Shown: positions 45,366 to 53,896, numbered from the stretch's first letter. The stretch is DNA of 54,130 nt from Lachnospiraceae bacterium (GCA_022510685.1 JAFLTA010000014.1:1-54130), one strand, 5' to 3'. Made by a program: numbers and translations. The notes: generated from the sequence alone by a model not told the origin.

Positions 45366-45992
45366 TCAATAATAATCGATTACCATATCCGAAAATAAAC
45401 AATTAAAGATTTCTACTTCATGATTTCGGCTAGGTAACAATTCTGTTTCAATAAACGGAATCTTTATATGTGCCATTGTTCTATTTAGTTTATTCATTCC
45501 TATCTTTTTCATCTCCTTTCTCAATCTATTTATATATTTTTTTTCAAGCAAAAAAGTTGCACTATGAGATTTAAACATCCAATTTTCAATTTGTTCCTTA
45601 CAATATATATGCTCAGATGTATACACATAAAAATAATTACTAATTCTACTTATAAATATTTCTAAATTATATCTCCTTCCTCCTAATTCATCCATTAATT
45701 CAACGTCATCATCTAATATAGATTGATTCTTATGCAACAAAACCGAAAACTGAAAACATGGATATGTCATATTATCCCAACGTTTCACATGATATTGAGA
45801 AAATATCGAACATATCATTTCATAATATTCTTTTTCTTTTTGTCTAAAAAAAACTGCATCGTTTATTATCCTTTTAAGTTTCTTATATTCTTTTGAATCT
45901 AGATACTCCTGGCTGATAAACGCACATTCTTTGGGATAATATTTCTCAATTATTTTCAATATTTTTTTGTATTCATTCCATTTATTATCCAT
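45366..45992 (-). CDS. hypothetical protein, immunity-like position
   Basis: A 208-aa soluble protein, rich in Lys, Ile and Tyr and AT-rich at the DNA level, with a C-terminal beta stretch (HIKIPFIETELLPSRNHEVE, IFNCLFSDMVIDYY). I do not recognise a family. It sits behind the same 37-bp upstream element as the DUF4259-like gene, on the same strand, near a toxin remnant, so an orphan immunity role is a reasonable inference. The ATG at 45992 has AAGGGAAA upstream. Confidence 0.6.
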   Translation of the reverse strand: MDNKWNEYKKILKIIEKYYPKECAFISQEYLDSKEYKKLKRIINDAVFFRQKEKEYYEMICSIFSQYHVKRWDNMTYPCFQFSVLLHKNQSILDDDVELMDELGGRRYNLEIFISRISNYFYVYTSEHIYCKEQIENWMFKSHSATFLLEKKYINRLRKEMKKIGMNKLNRTMAHIKIPFIETELLPSRNHEVEIFNCLFSDMVIDYY

Positions 45993-46074
45993 TTTCTATT
46001 TTCCCTTCTTAGAACGAGTAGAATTTGATAATTTATCAAAATCCTTATTATACAATAATTTCTTTTAGCATAGC

Positions 46075-46111
46075 ATAATCTGTGGCAAATGTATAGAAAA
46101 CATTAATGTTG
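46075..46111. repeat. 37-bp direct repeat, copy 2
   Basis: Identical to 45233-45269 and placed 83 bp upstream of the 45366-45992 gene start. It abuts, within 3 bp, an insertion-sequence-end-like sequence at 46115-46134. Confidence 0.85.
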
Positions 46112-46114
46112 GAT

Positions 46115-46134
46115 AGTGTAAATTTACTGTAGGG
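46115..46134. repeat. solo insertion-sequence-end-like sequence
   Basis: AGTGTAAATTTACTGTAGGG matches the right arm of the palindrome at 27894-27913 at 19 of 20 positions. No transposase is next to it. Confidence 0.6.
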
Positions 46135-46208
46135 TTTAACTGGAGAGATTCCACCAAAGACGTAAATAAGATCTGTTTACATTTTTACTATAACCCTTAT
46201 CCTATCTT

Positions 46209-46476
46209 TTACAAGTTCCAAATATGCGAACGGAACCATGCATACTTCTTCGTATCACCCGGCAGATGGTGATTGATACTGTTTACATATTTTCCCAGCT
46301 CTGTATAATTCTTTTTCTCATAACACAGCATCTCCGTCGCACTGATGATGTCTTTTTCTGCTCCAGCTGCCTTTTGTTTCTCATTCTTTCGTTGATAGCG
46401 TACTAATTCCATCATATCCCCCATCATTATGTTGAAAATTTGCGCCTTCCTTTCCACAACAAATACATTTTGCCAT
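46209..46476 (-). pseudogene. small zinc-ribbon gene, apparently frameshifted
   Basis: AGGAGG with a 7-nt gap precedes an ATG at 46476 that starts MAKCICCGKEGANFQHNDGG, a zinc-ribbon-like opening, but that frame stops after about 30 codons. The neighbouring frame stays open to 46209 (ELVRYQRKNEKQKAAGAEKD ... KKYAWFRSHIWNL) and looks like the rest of the protein. One frameshift near 46410 would join them. The longer alternative frame starting at 46532 would lack the good ribosome binding site. Confidence 0.45.
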
Positions 46477-46761
46477 ATAATTTCCTCCTCTTTTGTATTG
46501 ATTACTTGTATATCCTGCGTATGCGTTTTCATATCAAATCAAATGACAAAAAGGGATTGAAACATTTGATTTGATATGGAATTTAAATCTTTGCTTCTGA
46601 ATTATTACTAGTAGAATTCCCATCACTTTCATCGTAGTCGATTTGTTATAGAATTTCAATAGTACATCTGATTTAAGAATTCCATATAAAGCATATTTAA
46701 TCAAAATTGATACTTCTTTCAAAGCTCCTCCAACACAAACGCACCAATTAGTACATTTATA

Positions 46762-46790
46762 TTGACAGTTCTTTGAATTTCATGTATCAT
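46762..46790 (+). promoter_or_regulatory. promoter of the MqsR/MqsA operon
   Basis: TTGACA (46762-46767) and TATCAT (46785-46790) are 17 bp apart, directly before the toxin gene's GGAGG and ATG. The leader would be about 15 nt. Confidence 0.72.
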
Positions 46791-46811
46791 ATTCTTGGAG
46801 GTAAACGAAAT

Positions 46812-47222
46812 ATGAACCCACACTATAACCAAAACTACACACAGAAAGAGATTGATAATATTCTCGCAAAAATCAAATCCTGCGTTAAACAAAACCGATA
46901 CATCATTTCACAGAATGAAAACCGACAGGAAAACATAGACTTTATAAATGAATACAACATCAGAAGTGACAGGCAGAAAGCAATTTTACTACAGATAAGG
47001 ACTGAAGATTTCTGTCACTCTCTACAAAATACAAATATTGGATACGAACACGAAGTCCTCTATGTTTTCGTTCCACAAGTACAGCTTTTTAATGCAGACA
47101 ACGTAGAAGAAACTATAAATCTTTATACAAAATTTAACATAATAGATATAACCTCTGGAAGCAGAGTAGTAGTTATTTCATTCCACAAGCAAAACAAACC
47201 CATCAAATATCTGTTTCGATAA
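46812..47222 (+). CDS. MqsR-family toxin
   Basis: A 136-aa protein of the type II toxin MqsR family (an mRNA interferase of RelE-like fold in E. coli). The middle CHSLQNTNIGYEHEVLYVFV and the C-terminal SRVVVISFHKQNKPIKYLFR give the beta-sheet with the basic/aromatic end expected. The ATG at 46812 has GGAGG 10 nt upstream. The in-frame ATG at 46773 has none and lies inside the promoter. The antitoxin gene follows after 25 bp. Toxin-first order is the usual MqsRA arrangement. Confidence 0.8.
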   Translation: MNPHYNQNYTQKEIDNILAKIKSCVKQNRYIISQNENRQENIDFINEYNIRSDRQKAILLQIRTEDFCHSLQNTNIGYEHEVLYVFVPQVQLFNADNVEETINLYTKFNIIDITSGSRVVVISFHKQNKPIKYLFR

Positions 47223-47247
47223 ACGAAGGAGCGAAAGGAGGATTATC

Positions 47248-48243
47248 ATGACTACAAATAAAACATTTTGCGAAGTATGCAGAAATGATGTTGATTACAC
47301 CATTAACACCATTCCATTGACAGCAACTATCAAAGGCAAAGAGTATCACTATACCGGCAAAGAAGCCCATTGTTCCGAATGTGGTTCACTGGTATTTGTT
47401 GCTGAATTGAATGATTCCAATTTGAAAGCATTATACGATGTATATCGTGAAGAAAACGGGATTGTATCACTGGAAATAATTCAATCGATTCCTAAAAAAT
47501 ATGCTATCGGAAAACGACCACTCTCCCTCCTCCTTGGATGGGGGGAACATACATTTTCCAGATATTGCGATGGCGATATACCTACAAAACAATATTCGGA
47601 TATTCTGACCCGCATTTATAATGAGCCGGAATTTTATTCTGAATTACTGGAATTGAATAAGGACAACCTAAAATCTGCTCACTCCTATGAGAAAAGCCGC
47701 AAAGCCGTGGACGCTCAGCTTGCACAAACTGAACTCACAGACAGCAAAATCAACTCTGTGATACAATACTTGTTAAATCAGTGCGAAGACATTACTCCAC
47801 TGGCTTTACAAAAAGCTCTATACTACATTCAGGGCTTCTATTATGCTTTCTATGAAACCTTCCTTTTTTCGGAAGATTGTCAGGCATGGGTACATGGTCC
47901 TGTATACAAAGATGTATATTTACGATATCGCAATTATCGTTTTGACCCTATTTCAACATCTACAACCTTTGACGCATCCATCTTCTCTGCGGGAGAAAAG
48001 GCAATCTATGACAGCGTCATAAATAGTATTTGCTGCTATAGTGGAAAAATTTTGGAACGCTTCACCCACAACGAAACACCATGGCTCACCACCAGAGGGG
48101 AACTTCCAATCACCGCTCCAACCGACTACATCATTAAGAAATCTTTGATTGGTGACTATTTTGCAGCCGTGAAAGAAAAATATAAAATGGTTAATCCAAG
48201 CGATATTAAAGAGTATGCACAGGATATGTTCCTGCATAGTTAG
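47248..48243 (+). CDS. MqsA-type antitoxin fused to a SocA/Panacea domain
   Basis: A 331-aa antitoxin. The N-terminal zinc domain has Cys8, Cys11, Cys42 and Cys45 (FCEVC, HCSECG). A helix-turn-helix of the MqsA/XRE type follows at about 73-130 (LLLGWGEHTFSRYCDGDIPT), and from residue 165 a Panacea (SocA-like, DUF4065) domain is clear: LALQKALYYIQGFYYAFYE, WVHGPVYKDVYLRYR. Panacea domains neutralise diverse toxins in hyperpromiscuous antitoxins. The ATG has AAAGGAGG 6 nt upstream. It should repress the operon and neutralise the MqsR toxin. A strong terminator follows. Confidence 0.88.
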   Translation: MTTNKTFCEVCRNDVDYTINTIPLTATIKGKEYHYTGKEAHCSECGSLVFVAELNDSNLKALYDVYREENGIVSLEIIQSIPKKYAIGKRPLSLLLGWGEHTFSRYCDGDIPTKQYSDILTRIYNEPEFYSELLELNKDNLKSAHSYEKSRKAVDAQLAQTELTDSKINSVIQYLLNQCEDITPLALQKALYYIQGFYYAFYETFLFSEDCQAWVHGPVYKDVYLRYRNYRFDPISTSTTFDASIFSAGEKAIYDSVINSICCYSGKILERFTHNETPWLTTRGELPITAPTDYIIKKSLIGDYFAAVKEKYKMVNPSDIKEYAQDMFLHS

Positions 48244-48281
48244 GTTATACAGACTCAAATATTAAGCGCTTCACAACAACA

Positions 48282-48330
48282 CCCCCTCCTGCCATCAGCC
48301 ATCGCCAATGACAAGAGGGGGCTACTTTTC
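48282..48330. terminator. terminator between convergent operons
   Basis: CCCCCTC (48282-48288) pairs with GAGGGGG (48315-48321), followed by CTACTTTTCTG. It ends the toxin-antitoxin operon and may also serve the convergent anti-sigma gene. Confidence 0.75.
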
Positions 48331-48414
48331 TGTTATATTTTCTAAACCAATCCCTATATATATCTATATATTATTTATTCCTATCCTTTGCCAGCAGGAG
48401 TACGCTCTCCATCT

Positions 48415-49545
48415 CTACTCTGCCAATTTCAACTCCACTTTTCCGGAAAGTTCTTTCTCCATAACATCCTTGCCCTGGATGATAATCGTACTTTGCTTAT
48501 CACCCTCCCGTTCAAAAATGTCATCCGGCAGTTTTTTCAAGGAATATTGGCATTTTGAGACACAAATTGTATCATCATCTGGATTTACATTCATGTAGCC
48601 ATCTCCGCTCTCGATAATCTTACCAGCGGAATCCACCAGATAGAAATCAATATCGAATTCACTGGTTTCCGTCCATTTAGGATTGTTTCCTGCATAGTGG
48701 TAGGTCACAGTGAACATCGCCTCCAGATCACTCTTCTCAATGACCACCTCATCAACCACCAGATTCGTTCCGGCAACTTTGCCATCGGAAACCGGCAGAT
48801 ATCTGAACGTCTCCATTTCTGTTTTGTCTGTCAGAGTAAAGCTAAATTGATCCTTTATTTCCGTATCTTCTTTTCCATCCGGGCTCACAATCGTTTCACA
48901 TACATATTCTAAATTTTCGCTCTTGCTATTATTATCTAATTCTATGTCGAACAAAAGCGTGCCATCTTTTTCCATGTGATGACGGCATGTTTCAATCGGA
49001 ACTGCAACACGAGGCTCCACAGGAAGACATTTTTTTCCAAGACTTTTTGCATAATCTGCCAAAGTTTGTTCACCGGTCAGCCCCTCCATGTGTAAATTTT
49101 CAACTGACATTTCTTCAGGCACACCAATATATGGCACTAACAGATATTTATCCGGTTCTACCGCCTTTACTTCCACCTGTACTCTCACCACATTTTTGTC
49201 AGCAATTGCCTCTCTGACCTTAAAAGTCGCCCATTGGGACTGTTTTTTATTGGAACCGGTTTCCTGAGCCACCTTAGTATCCAAAAACTGTCCTGCCTTC
49301 TGTTGAACCTCACTGTCTTCCCCTTTGAAAATGGACAGCAGGGAATGATGTTGTGTGGCTGCATACACAGAAACGCCTCCGGCTGCCACTAAAATACCGA
49401 TAGCTGCCGCTACTGCTGTCTTTCTGACATTAAATTTTCTCATTTTACTCACCTTCCTATCCAATATCCGACGATTCAATTCCGGAGCCGGATCATTAGC
49501 AGGCTTTAACGCATCATATAACAGATTATCTAATTTTTTATTCAT
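48415..49545 (-). CDS. membrane anti-sigma factor, DUF4179-like
   Basis: A 376-aa single-pass membrane protein. A short cytoplasmic N-terminus (residues 1-40, sigma-binding) is followed by one helix (TAVAAAIGILVAAGGVSVYA, about 43-62) and a large extracellular beta-rich domain. This is the plan of anti-sigma factors that accompany ECF sigma factors in Clostridia. The ATG at 49545 has GGAGG 9 nt upstream and overlaps the end of the sigma gene by 8 bp, so expression is coupled. The extracellular ligand or stress is not predictable. Confidence 0.8.
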   Translation of the reverse strand: MNKKLDNLLYDALKPANDPAPELNRRILDRKVSKMRKFNVRKTAVAAAIGILVAAGGVSVYAATQHHSLLSIFKGEDSEVQQKAGQFLDTKVAQETGSNKKQSQWATFKVREAIADKNVVRVQVEVKAVEPDKYLLVPYIGVPEEMSVENLHMEGLTGEQTLADYAKSLGKKCLPVEPRVAVPIETCRHHMEKDGTLLFDIELDNNSKSENLEYVCETIVSPDGKEDTEIKDQFSFTLTDKTEMETFRYLPVSDGKVAGTNLVVDEVVIEKSDLEAMFTVTYHYAGNNPKWTETSEFDIDFYLVDSAGKIIESGDGYMNVNPDDDTICVSKCQYSLKKLPDDIFEREGDKQSTIIIQGKDVMEKELSGKVELKLAE

Positions 49546-50059
49546 GATAATATACCTCCAATTCTGATTCCAGACGCTTTCTCGCATTGCTCAATCTGCT
49601 CTTGACTGTGCCCGGTGGTATTTTCAACACCTTTGCCACCTCCGCCACTGTCATCTCCTCCATATAATAGAGCAGAACAGGTACTCTGTATTTATCCGGC
49701 AGACTGTTTACCGCCTTCCTGACCAACTTACATTTCTCCTCCCTGAGAACGTCCTGCAGTACATCTTCTGCCTCCCCCATCGCTTCCCCCGTCTCCTCAC
49801 GGAACATCTCCACTGGTGCGATACGGTTTCGCCATGCAAATTTCCTCTTCTGATTTTTCCAGAGCATCAATGCCACAGACAGAAGGTAGCTTTTCATATT
49901 GCCATCTACCTGCAATGTATTCCGTTTTTCAGTCGCTCTCAGAAAGGTGTCCTGATAAAGCTCGTCCGCTGATGACTTATTGCCTGTCAGCTGCAGACAG
50001 AAAGAATAAATATTCCTTCCCTCCTGAGCAATTACTTCTTCCAGTTCTTGATTCGTCAT
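49538..50059 (-). CDS. ECF-type RNA polymerase sigma factor
   Basis: A 173-aa sigma-70 family factor with regions 2 and 4 only: region 2 includes KSSADELYQDTFLRATEKRN, and region 4 is MTVAEVAKVLKIPPGTVKSR with SNARKRLESEL. It should direct RNA polymerase to a small stress regulon under control of the downstream membrane protein. The ATG at 50059 has AAGGA 7 nt upstream. An upstream in-frame extension of 40 residues to 50179 lacks family similarity and is rejected. Confidence 0.92.
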   Translation of the reverse strand: MTNQELEEVIAQEGRNIYSFCLQLTGNKSSADELYQDTFLRATEKRNTLQVDGNMKSYLLSVALMLWKNQKRKFAWRNRIAPVEMFREETGEAMGEAEDVLQDVLREEKCKLVRKAVNSLPDKYRVPVLLYYMEEMTVAEVAKVLKIPPGTVKSRLSNARKRLESELEVYYHE

Positions 50060-50251
50060 TTTCTTTTCCTTCTTTTCCGTGTACACGTTAGGAACTTTTG
50101 TACTTACATCGAAAACTGCACGGTACGTAGTGAGATCCCACTTAGTGTTTCTTTTAGATGTAAACTGCTGAGTTTGCATCTTTTGTCCCTACACCTATAT
50201 ATTGTAATAACTATGAAAACGGTTCAAATTTTTTTCAACACAAAAGACCAC

Positions 50252-50294
50252 AAAAGACCATGGCAACCTGCAGGGCACAAAACCATGGTCTTTT
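50252..50294. terminator. terminator after the SdpI-like gene
   Basis: AAAAGACCATGG and CCATGGTCTTTT are perfect complements around a 19-nt loop, following the minus-strand gene at 50319-50696 and preceding the sigma operon. Confidence 0.75.
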
Positions 50295-50318
50295 CGATTC
50301 ATTATTCTGTAAGTCGTA

Positions 50319-50696
50319 TTACTTTCTCTCCACCTCTTTCGTGAAGTTCTTCCGCAGTGCAATCTCCACCGGAATGATAGACCCTGTCAAAACTACACAT
50401 TGCACCATAACCAAAATTCCTCCAACCGTTCCCACCACATTATCGGATTCCCCATAAATGAGGATATGCGCTAATACGGAAGGTATCAGCATGATCCACC
50501 CTATCTTCCACCACAGACGCCCACAGTAATCATGAGCAAACTTCCATGTATCCATATTTTTCATAGAGCGCGTTGTCCTATAACCAATGATTCCATTGAT
50601 GTCCTTTGGGCAGTGCTTCCACATCATTCTTCCGCTAATGATCATAAGAACCGGCACCAATAGGTCCATCACAAACAAAAACCACCAAAAGCCCAT
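50319..50696 (-). CDS. SdpI/YhfL-family membrane protein
   Basis: A 125-aa membrane protein with three helices and the SdpI-domain motif NGIIGYRTTRSMKNMDTWKF followed by AHDYCGRLWW. SdpI of Bacillus is the immunity protein to the killing factor SdpC; most homologs are of unknown role. The ATG at 50696 has AGGAG 7 nt upstream. It lies 36 bp after the DUF6630-like gene on the same strand, in one operon with it and the ankyrin protein. Confidence 0.85.
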   Translation of the reverse strand: MGFWWFLFVMDLLVPVLMIISGRMMWKHCPKDINGIIGYRTTRSMKNMDTWKFAHDYCGRLWWKIGWIMLIPSVLAHILIYGESDNVVGTVGGILVMVQCVVLTGSIIPVEIALRKNFTKEVERK

Positions 50697-50732
50697 AGTC
50701 TCACTCCTTTTCCCACAAGACACCAAAAGCCC

Positions 50733-51293
50733 CTACATATTCTTAGCTAAATCAATATGAATACCTGTATTTTCACCTAATCTCATCAGTTCCGCCAATG
50801 TGTTTGCATCACATACAAATAACACATAACTGTCCGAATCCATATCAATCGCAGCTAATTCATAACCATCCCAATGCTGTCCCAGAACTTCTGCCCACAC
50901 AGTAATATCACCGTCTTCCTGAAGCCAGTCTTCCTCCAATGACAGATTGCCGTTCTTGTACCCAGTCAGATTTTGCACAAAATATATGAAATCTTCTTTT
51001 TCATCTTTGTAATCACGTATACACACAATATTCGCTTTTTCTAATAAATCTACAAGGGTAATCAAATATATTTCCCTACCGTCGGAGTACTCTGCCAGCC
51101 CCCATTCTGAAAATAAATCTGTATGCGTATCATAATAGGACTTTGCATCAGACAGACATCTCTCCATTTCATTCTTAATCTCACTGTTATTATCAGACAA
51201 AATCCTGACAAGCTCAGTCAACAACTCCTTATTGCCACCCTGTCTGGTTTTCTTATCTTCTGTTTTCTTTTTAAATTTATCTAAAAATCCCAT
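50733..51293 (-). CDS. DUF6630-like protein
   Basis: A 186-aa soluble acidic protein. After a short Lys-rich start, helices lead into a C-terminal part reading EVLGQHWDGYELAAIDMDSD, SYVLFVCDANTLAEL, which I associate with the DUF6630 family of presumed immunity or SMI1-neighbour proteins. The assignment is from memory of the pattern, so moderate confidence. The ATG at 51293 has AGGAGG only 3 nt upstream. It is flanked by the ankyrin gene 14 bp upstream and the SdpI-like gene 36 bp downstream. Confidence 0.7.
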   Translation of the reverse strand: MGFLDKFKKKTEDKKTRQGGNKELLTELVRILSDNNSEIKNEMERCLSDAKSYYDTHTDLFSEWGLAEYSDGREIYLITLVDLLEKANIVCIRDYKDEKEDFIYFVQNLTGYKNGNLSLEEDWLQEDGDITVWAEVLGQHWDGYELAAIDMDSDSYVLFVCDANTLAELMRLGENTGIHIDLAKNM

Positions 51294-51307
51294 TGTCCTC
51301 CTCCTTG

Positions 51308-52363
51308 TTATCTTTTATAATCAACCTTTTCCAGTGAAATCGGCACCGGATTCAAAACAACCCAATTCACCCCCAGCTCTGTCATACGGTTAATTTCCTC
51401 CTCGTCCACAGACCGGATGGACTTAATGATTTTCTTAAGCTCCTTGTATTCCTGCTTTTGCAACGTGTTTCCCATATGCAGATATTTCAGAAATGACTGG
51501 CACATTTTAGAATAGTCCTTGTCCCAGTTCATTCCTCCATTGTCCAGAATTTCATATGCCACTTTTCCGGAAATGCGGATGACTTCTCCCTGAACTGTAT
51601 TTGCATGACCGGAACCGGGCACCAGCAAATCCCACAATTCACCATGCTGTTTTTGCCATGTCGTTTCCGTCACGGTAATGCTCGTCTTTCCGTCGTACTC
51701 TACCCTTTCCGGAACGGACTCCATATGGAGCAATTGATACAGACTGTCCATAGCTGCGTCCAATTTTGGAACTTCGTCCGGATTCAAATCCTTCCTGCGA
51801 AACTCAATATCCTCGGCTACTTTCTTCATATTTTCCCGTAATTTTTCAGTTACCGGAATCCCTTGTGATAACATGTATTTAGCTACTGGCTCCAGTGTGA
51901 TTAAATCAAATGTCCTTGCCGCACTGAATCCACTCTCCAACGGGGTATCCCCGTTCCAATCCAGCGCATTGACATCTGCTCCTGCCTCCATCAAACATTT
52001 GACCAGTTCCAGATTTCCAGCTGATACTGCATAATGCAAGGCATTCTTCTGGTATAATTTATAAGTATAATGAATATCCGCTCCCAACCGAAGCAGGCAT
52101 AAAGCCTGTTTCTCTGCAAATCTGTGTCCGGCATGATAAAGGATCGGTGTATATCCATATTCATCCACATAATTAATATCTGCACCTTGCTCAACCAGCC
52201 ACTCCATCATTTCATCCGATAACAGGAACTCCAATGCATTTCCCTTATTATATCCACCGTATGCATTAATGTCGCACTTGGTAAAGACTTTCTTAATTTC
52301 TTCAGAGTCTCCTGCCTTCACTAATTCCTCAAAATCATTTACTAACGTTTTACGTTTTGCCAT
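51308..52363 (-). CDS. ankyrin-repeat protein
   Basis: A 351-aa soluble protein with about four ankyrin repeats in residues 30-170: MEWLVEQGADINYVDEYGYT, LLRLGADIHYTYKLYQKNAL, LVKCLMEAGADVNALDWNGD. The C-terminal half is a separate alpha/beta domain with no name I can give. Ankyrin proteins in such operons often bind a partner protein and may be immunity proteins. The ATG at 52363 has GGGGG 6 nt upstream; an in-frame ATG at 52405 lacks one. It opens a three-gene minus-strand operon. Confidence 0.85.
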   Translation of the reverse strand: MAKRKTLVNDFEELVKAGDSEEIKKVFTKCDINAYGGYNKGNALEFLLSDEMMEWLVEQGADINYVDEYGYTPILYHAGHRFAEKQALCLLRLGADIHYTYKLYQKNALHYAVSAGNLELVKCLMEAGADVNALDWNGDTPLESGFSAARTFDLITLEPVAKYMLSQGIPVTEKLRENMKKVAEDIEFRRKDLNPDEVPKLDAAMDSLYQLLHMESVPERVEYDGKTSITVTETTWQKQHGELWDLLVPGSGHANTVQGEVIRISGKVAYEILDNGGMNWDKDYSKMCQSFLKYLHMGNTLQKQEYKELKKIIKSIRSVDEEEINRMTELGVNWVVLNPVPISLEKVDYKR

Positions 52364-52430
52364 GGTAATCCCCCTACATATTCTTTGTGAATGGCTTGTG
52401 TACATTTCTGTGTAGTTGCGTTTATTATAC

Positions 52431-52577
52431 CCTACTTCCTGCGCATACTGAGAACGCAGTTCTCACAAGATAAACGCATTATATGCGTTTATTATACCCT
52501 ACTTTCTGCGCATGGCTTCCGCGCATTCCTGAGAACGCAGTTCTCACAAGATAAACGCATTATATGCGTTTATTATA
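52431..52577 (+). repeat. two tandem units of the dispersed structured repeat
   Basis: Two units (about 52431-52497 and 52498-52577), each with CTGCGCAT, a TGAGAAC-GCA-GTTCTCA hairpin, ACAAGATAAACGCAT and its partner ATGCGTTTATTATA. A further GCGTTTATTATA end at 52418-52429 shows a third, truncated unit. They lie between the antiporter and the ankyrin gene. The single copy at 29166-29246 shares the plan with compensatory changes. Confidence 0.85.
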
Positions 52578-52592
52578 CTATACTGCGGGACA

Positions 52593-53771
52593 TCATGCAT
52601 GCACTAATAATTTCTTATATGTCAGCTCGATCAAAAACGCCCCCACAGGTGCTGTGATTAAAATTGCCAAAACAGCAATGGTCAGAACCAATTTTCCACA
52701 GTCCAGCCCCATAGCAAGAGGCATCCCTCCAATAGCCGCCTGCACTGTCGCCTTTGGCAGATAAGCGATCATGCAAAACATGCGCTCCTTCATTTCTAAA
52801 TTGGTACGAAGAAGACACAACCCCACTCCGATTACCCTAAAGCACAATGCCCCACACAGTACAAAAATTGCCGACATGGCAGCGCCCGTGATATACCGAA
52901 GGTCAACTGTTGCTCCCACTAACACAAATAAAATAATTTCCGCACACACCCATAACTTATTGAACTTCAGAGAAAGTCGTTCAGAAACTTCTTTGCGATA
53001 TTTCTGCATGGCAATCCCGATAAACATAACGGCAACCAGCGCAGAAAATGTGATGTATCCTGTAATATGGTCCTCTATCGTAACCAATATAAAAGAAACG
53101 CATAAAAAGATCATTACCTTTGCAGTGTCACGGATGTGTACTTTCTCAAAAAAGAATGACAATATCCATCCCACCAGAAGTCCTATCACAATACCAAGAC
53201 ATATGGTTATGGGAATCCCCACAAAGCGCATTGCCGAAATATCCTCCCCCTGTGCCAAACCGGTAAACACCGCAAACAATACAATGACAAACACATCATC
53301 CACCGATGCTCCCGCCAGTATTAGCTGCGGAATACTTTTGTCGACTCCATATCCTTCTTCCATCAGCTTTATCATTTTCGGTACAATGACCGCCGGAGAA
53401 ACCGCAGCCACAACTGAACCGATAACTGCCGCTTCCAATATGGATATGTCAAAGACTAACGGTGCCAGCAGAATCATCCCCACAATTTCAAAGGTCGCAG
53501 GTAGAAAACACATAAGCATTGCCGGACGCCCCACCTTTTTCAAATCCTGAATATTCAAAGTAAGTCCCGCCCTTGTCAATATAATGATCAATGCAATTTT
53601 CCTGAGGTCTGCAGAAATACCTAATATGGAATCGTCAATCAAATCCAACACAAAAGGTCCAAGAATAATGCCGGTGAGCATCATACCAATCAGTCCCGGT
53701 AATCTCAATTTTTTGCATATATACCCTAAAAACATCCCCATAAGTAACATCAATGCGATACTAAATAACAT
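52593..53771 (-). CDS. Na+/H+-type cation:proton antiporter, fluoride-riboswitch controlled
   Basis: A 392-aa polytopic membrane protein of the cation/proton antiporter superfamily (PF00999-like), with about 12-13 helices and the ion-binding Asp pair in ILAGASVDDVFVIVLF. It has only the membrane domain, with no C-terminal nucleotide-binding (KTN) part. Because its leader is a fluoride riboswitch, it should help the cell survive fluoride by extruding ions or adjusting pH. The ATG at 53771 has AGGAGG 5 nt upstream. Its end abuts the tandem structured repeats. Confidence 0.9.
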   Translation of the reverse strand: MLFSIALMLLMGMFLGYICKKLRLPGLIGMMLTGIILGPFVLDLIDDSILGISADLRKIALIIILTRAGLTLNIQDLKKVGRPAMLMCFLPATFEIVGMILLAPLVFDISILEAAVIGSVVAAVSPAVIVPKMIKLMEEGYGVDKSIPQLILAGASVDDVFVIVLFAVFTGLAQGEDISAMRFVGIPITICLGIVIGLLVGWILSFFFEKVHIRDTAKVMIFLCVSFILVTIEDHITGYITFSALVAVMFIGIAMQKYRKEVSERLSLKFNKLWVCAEIILFVLVGATVDLRYITGAAMSAIFVLCGALCFRVIGVGLCLLRTNLEMKERMFCMIAYLPKATVQAAIGGMPLAMGLDCGKLVLTIAVLAILITAPVGAFLIELTYKKLLVHA

Positions 53772-53794
53772 AACAGCCTCCTTGTTATTAAATC

Positions 53795-53896
53795 AAAAAA
53801 GCTGATAACCCTGCGCATGATAAATAAACGCAGAAGTCATCAGCTTAATAAGCGGTTTTAGTGAAATCACTATGGGAGAACTTCATTCCCATCGCA
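53795..53896 (-). promoter_or_regulatory. fluoride (crcB) riboswitch
   Basis: The minus-strand leader contains GATGGGAATGAAGTTCTCCC, then AAAACCGCTTATTA, then AGCTGATGACTTCTGCG, matching the crcB-motif consensus. The last segment (53845-53829) can instead pair with CGCAGGGTTATCAGCT (53816-53801) to form a terminator followed by TTTTTT. Fluoride binding would keep it in the aptamer and let transcription proceed, an ON switch. Confidence 0.9.

Noticed and set aside
46534-46722. Minus-strand ORF of 62 codons, with a Cys-rich upstream extension reading NCQYKCTNWCVCVGG
   Set aside because: Only a TTG start very close to a purine-rich run, overlap with the toxin-antitoxin promoter, and no known family. 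Possibly a decayed fragment, not supported as a gene.
52418-52577. CRISPR-like array
   Set aside because: The units are adjacent without unique spacers, are themselves hairpins, and no cas gene is present.
52771-53550. 259-codon plus-strand ORF inside the antiporter gene
   Set aside because: Antisense to a membrane protein gene; its Thr/Ile/Ser-rich composition is the complement of hydrophobic codons.
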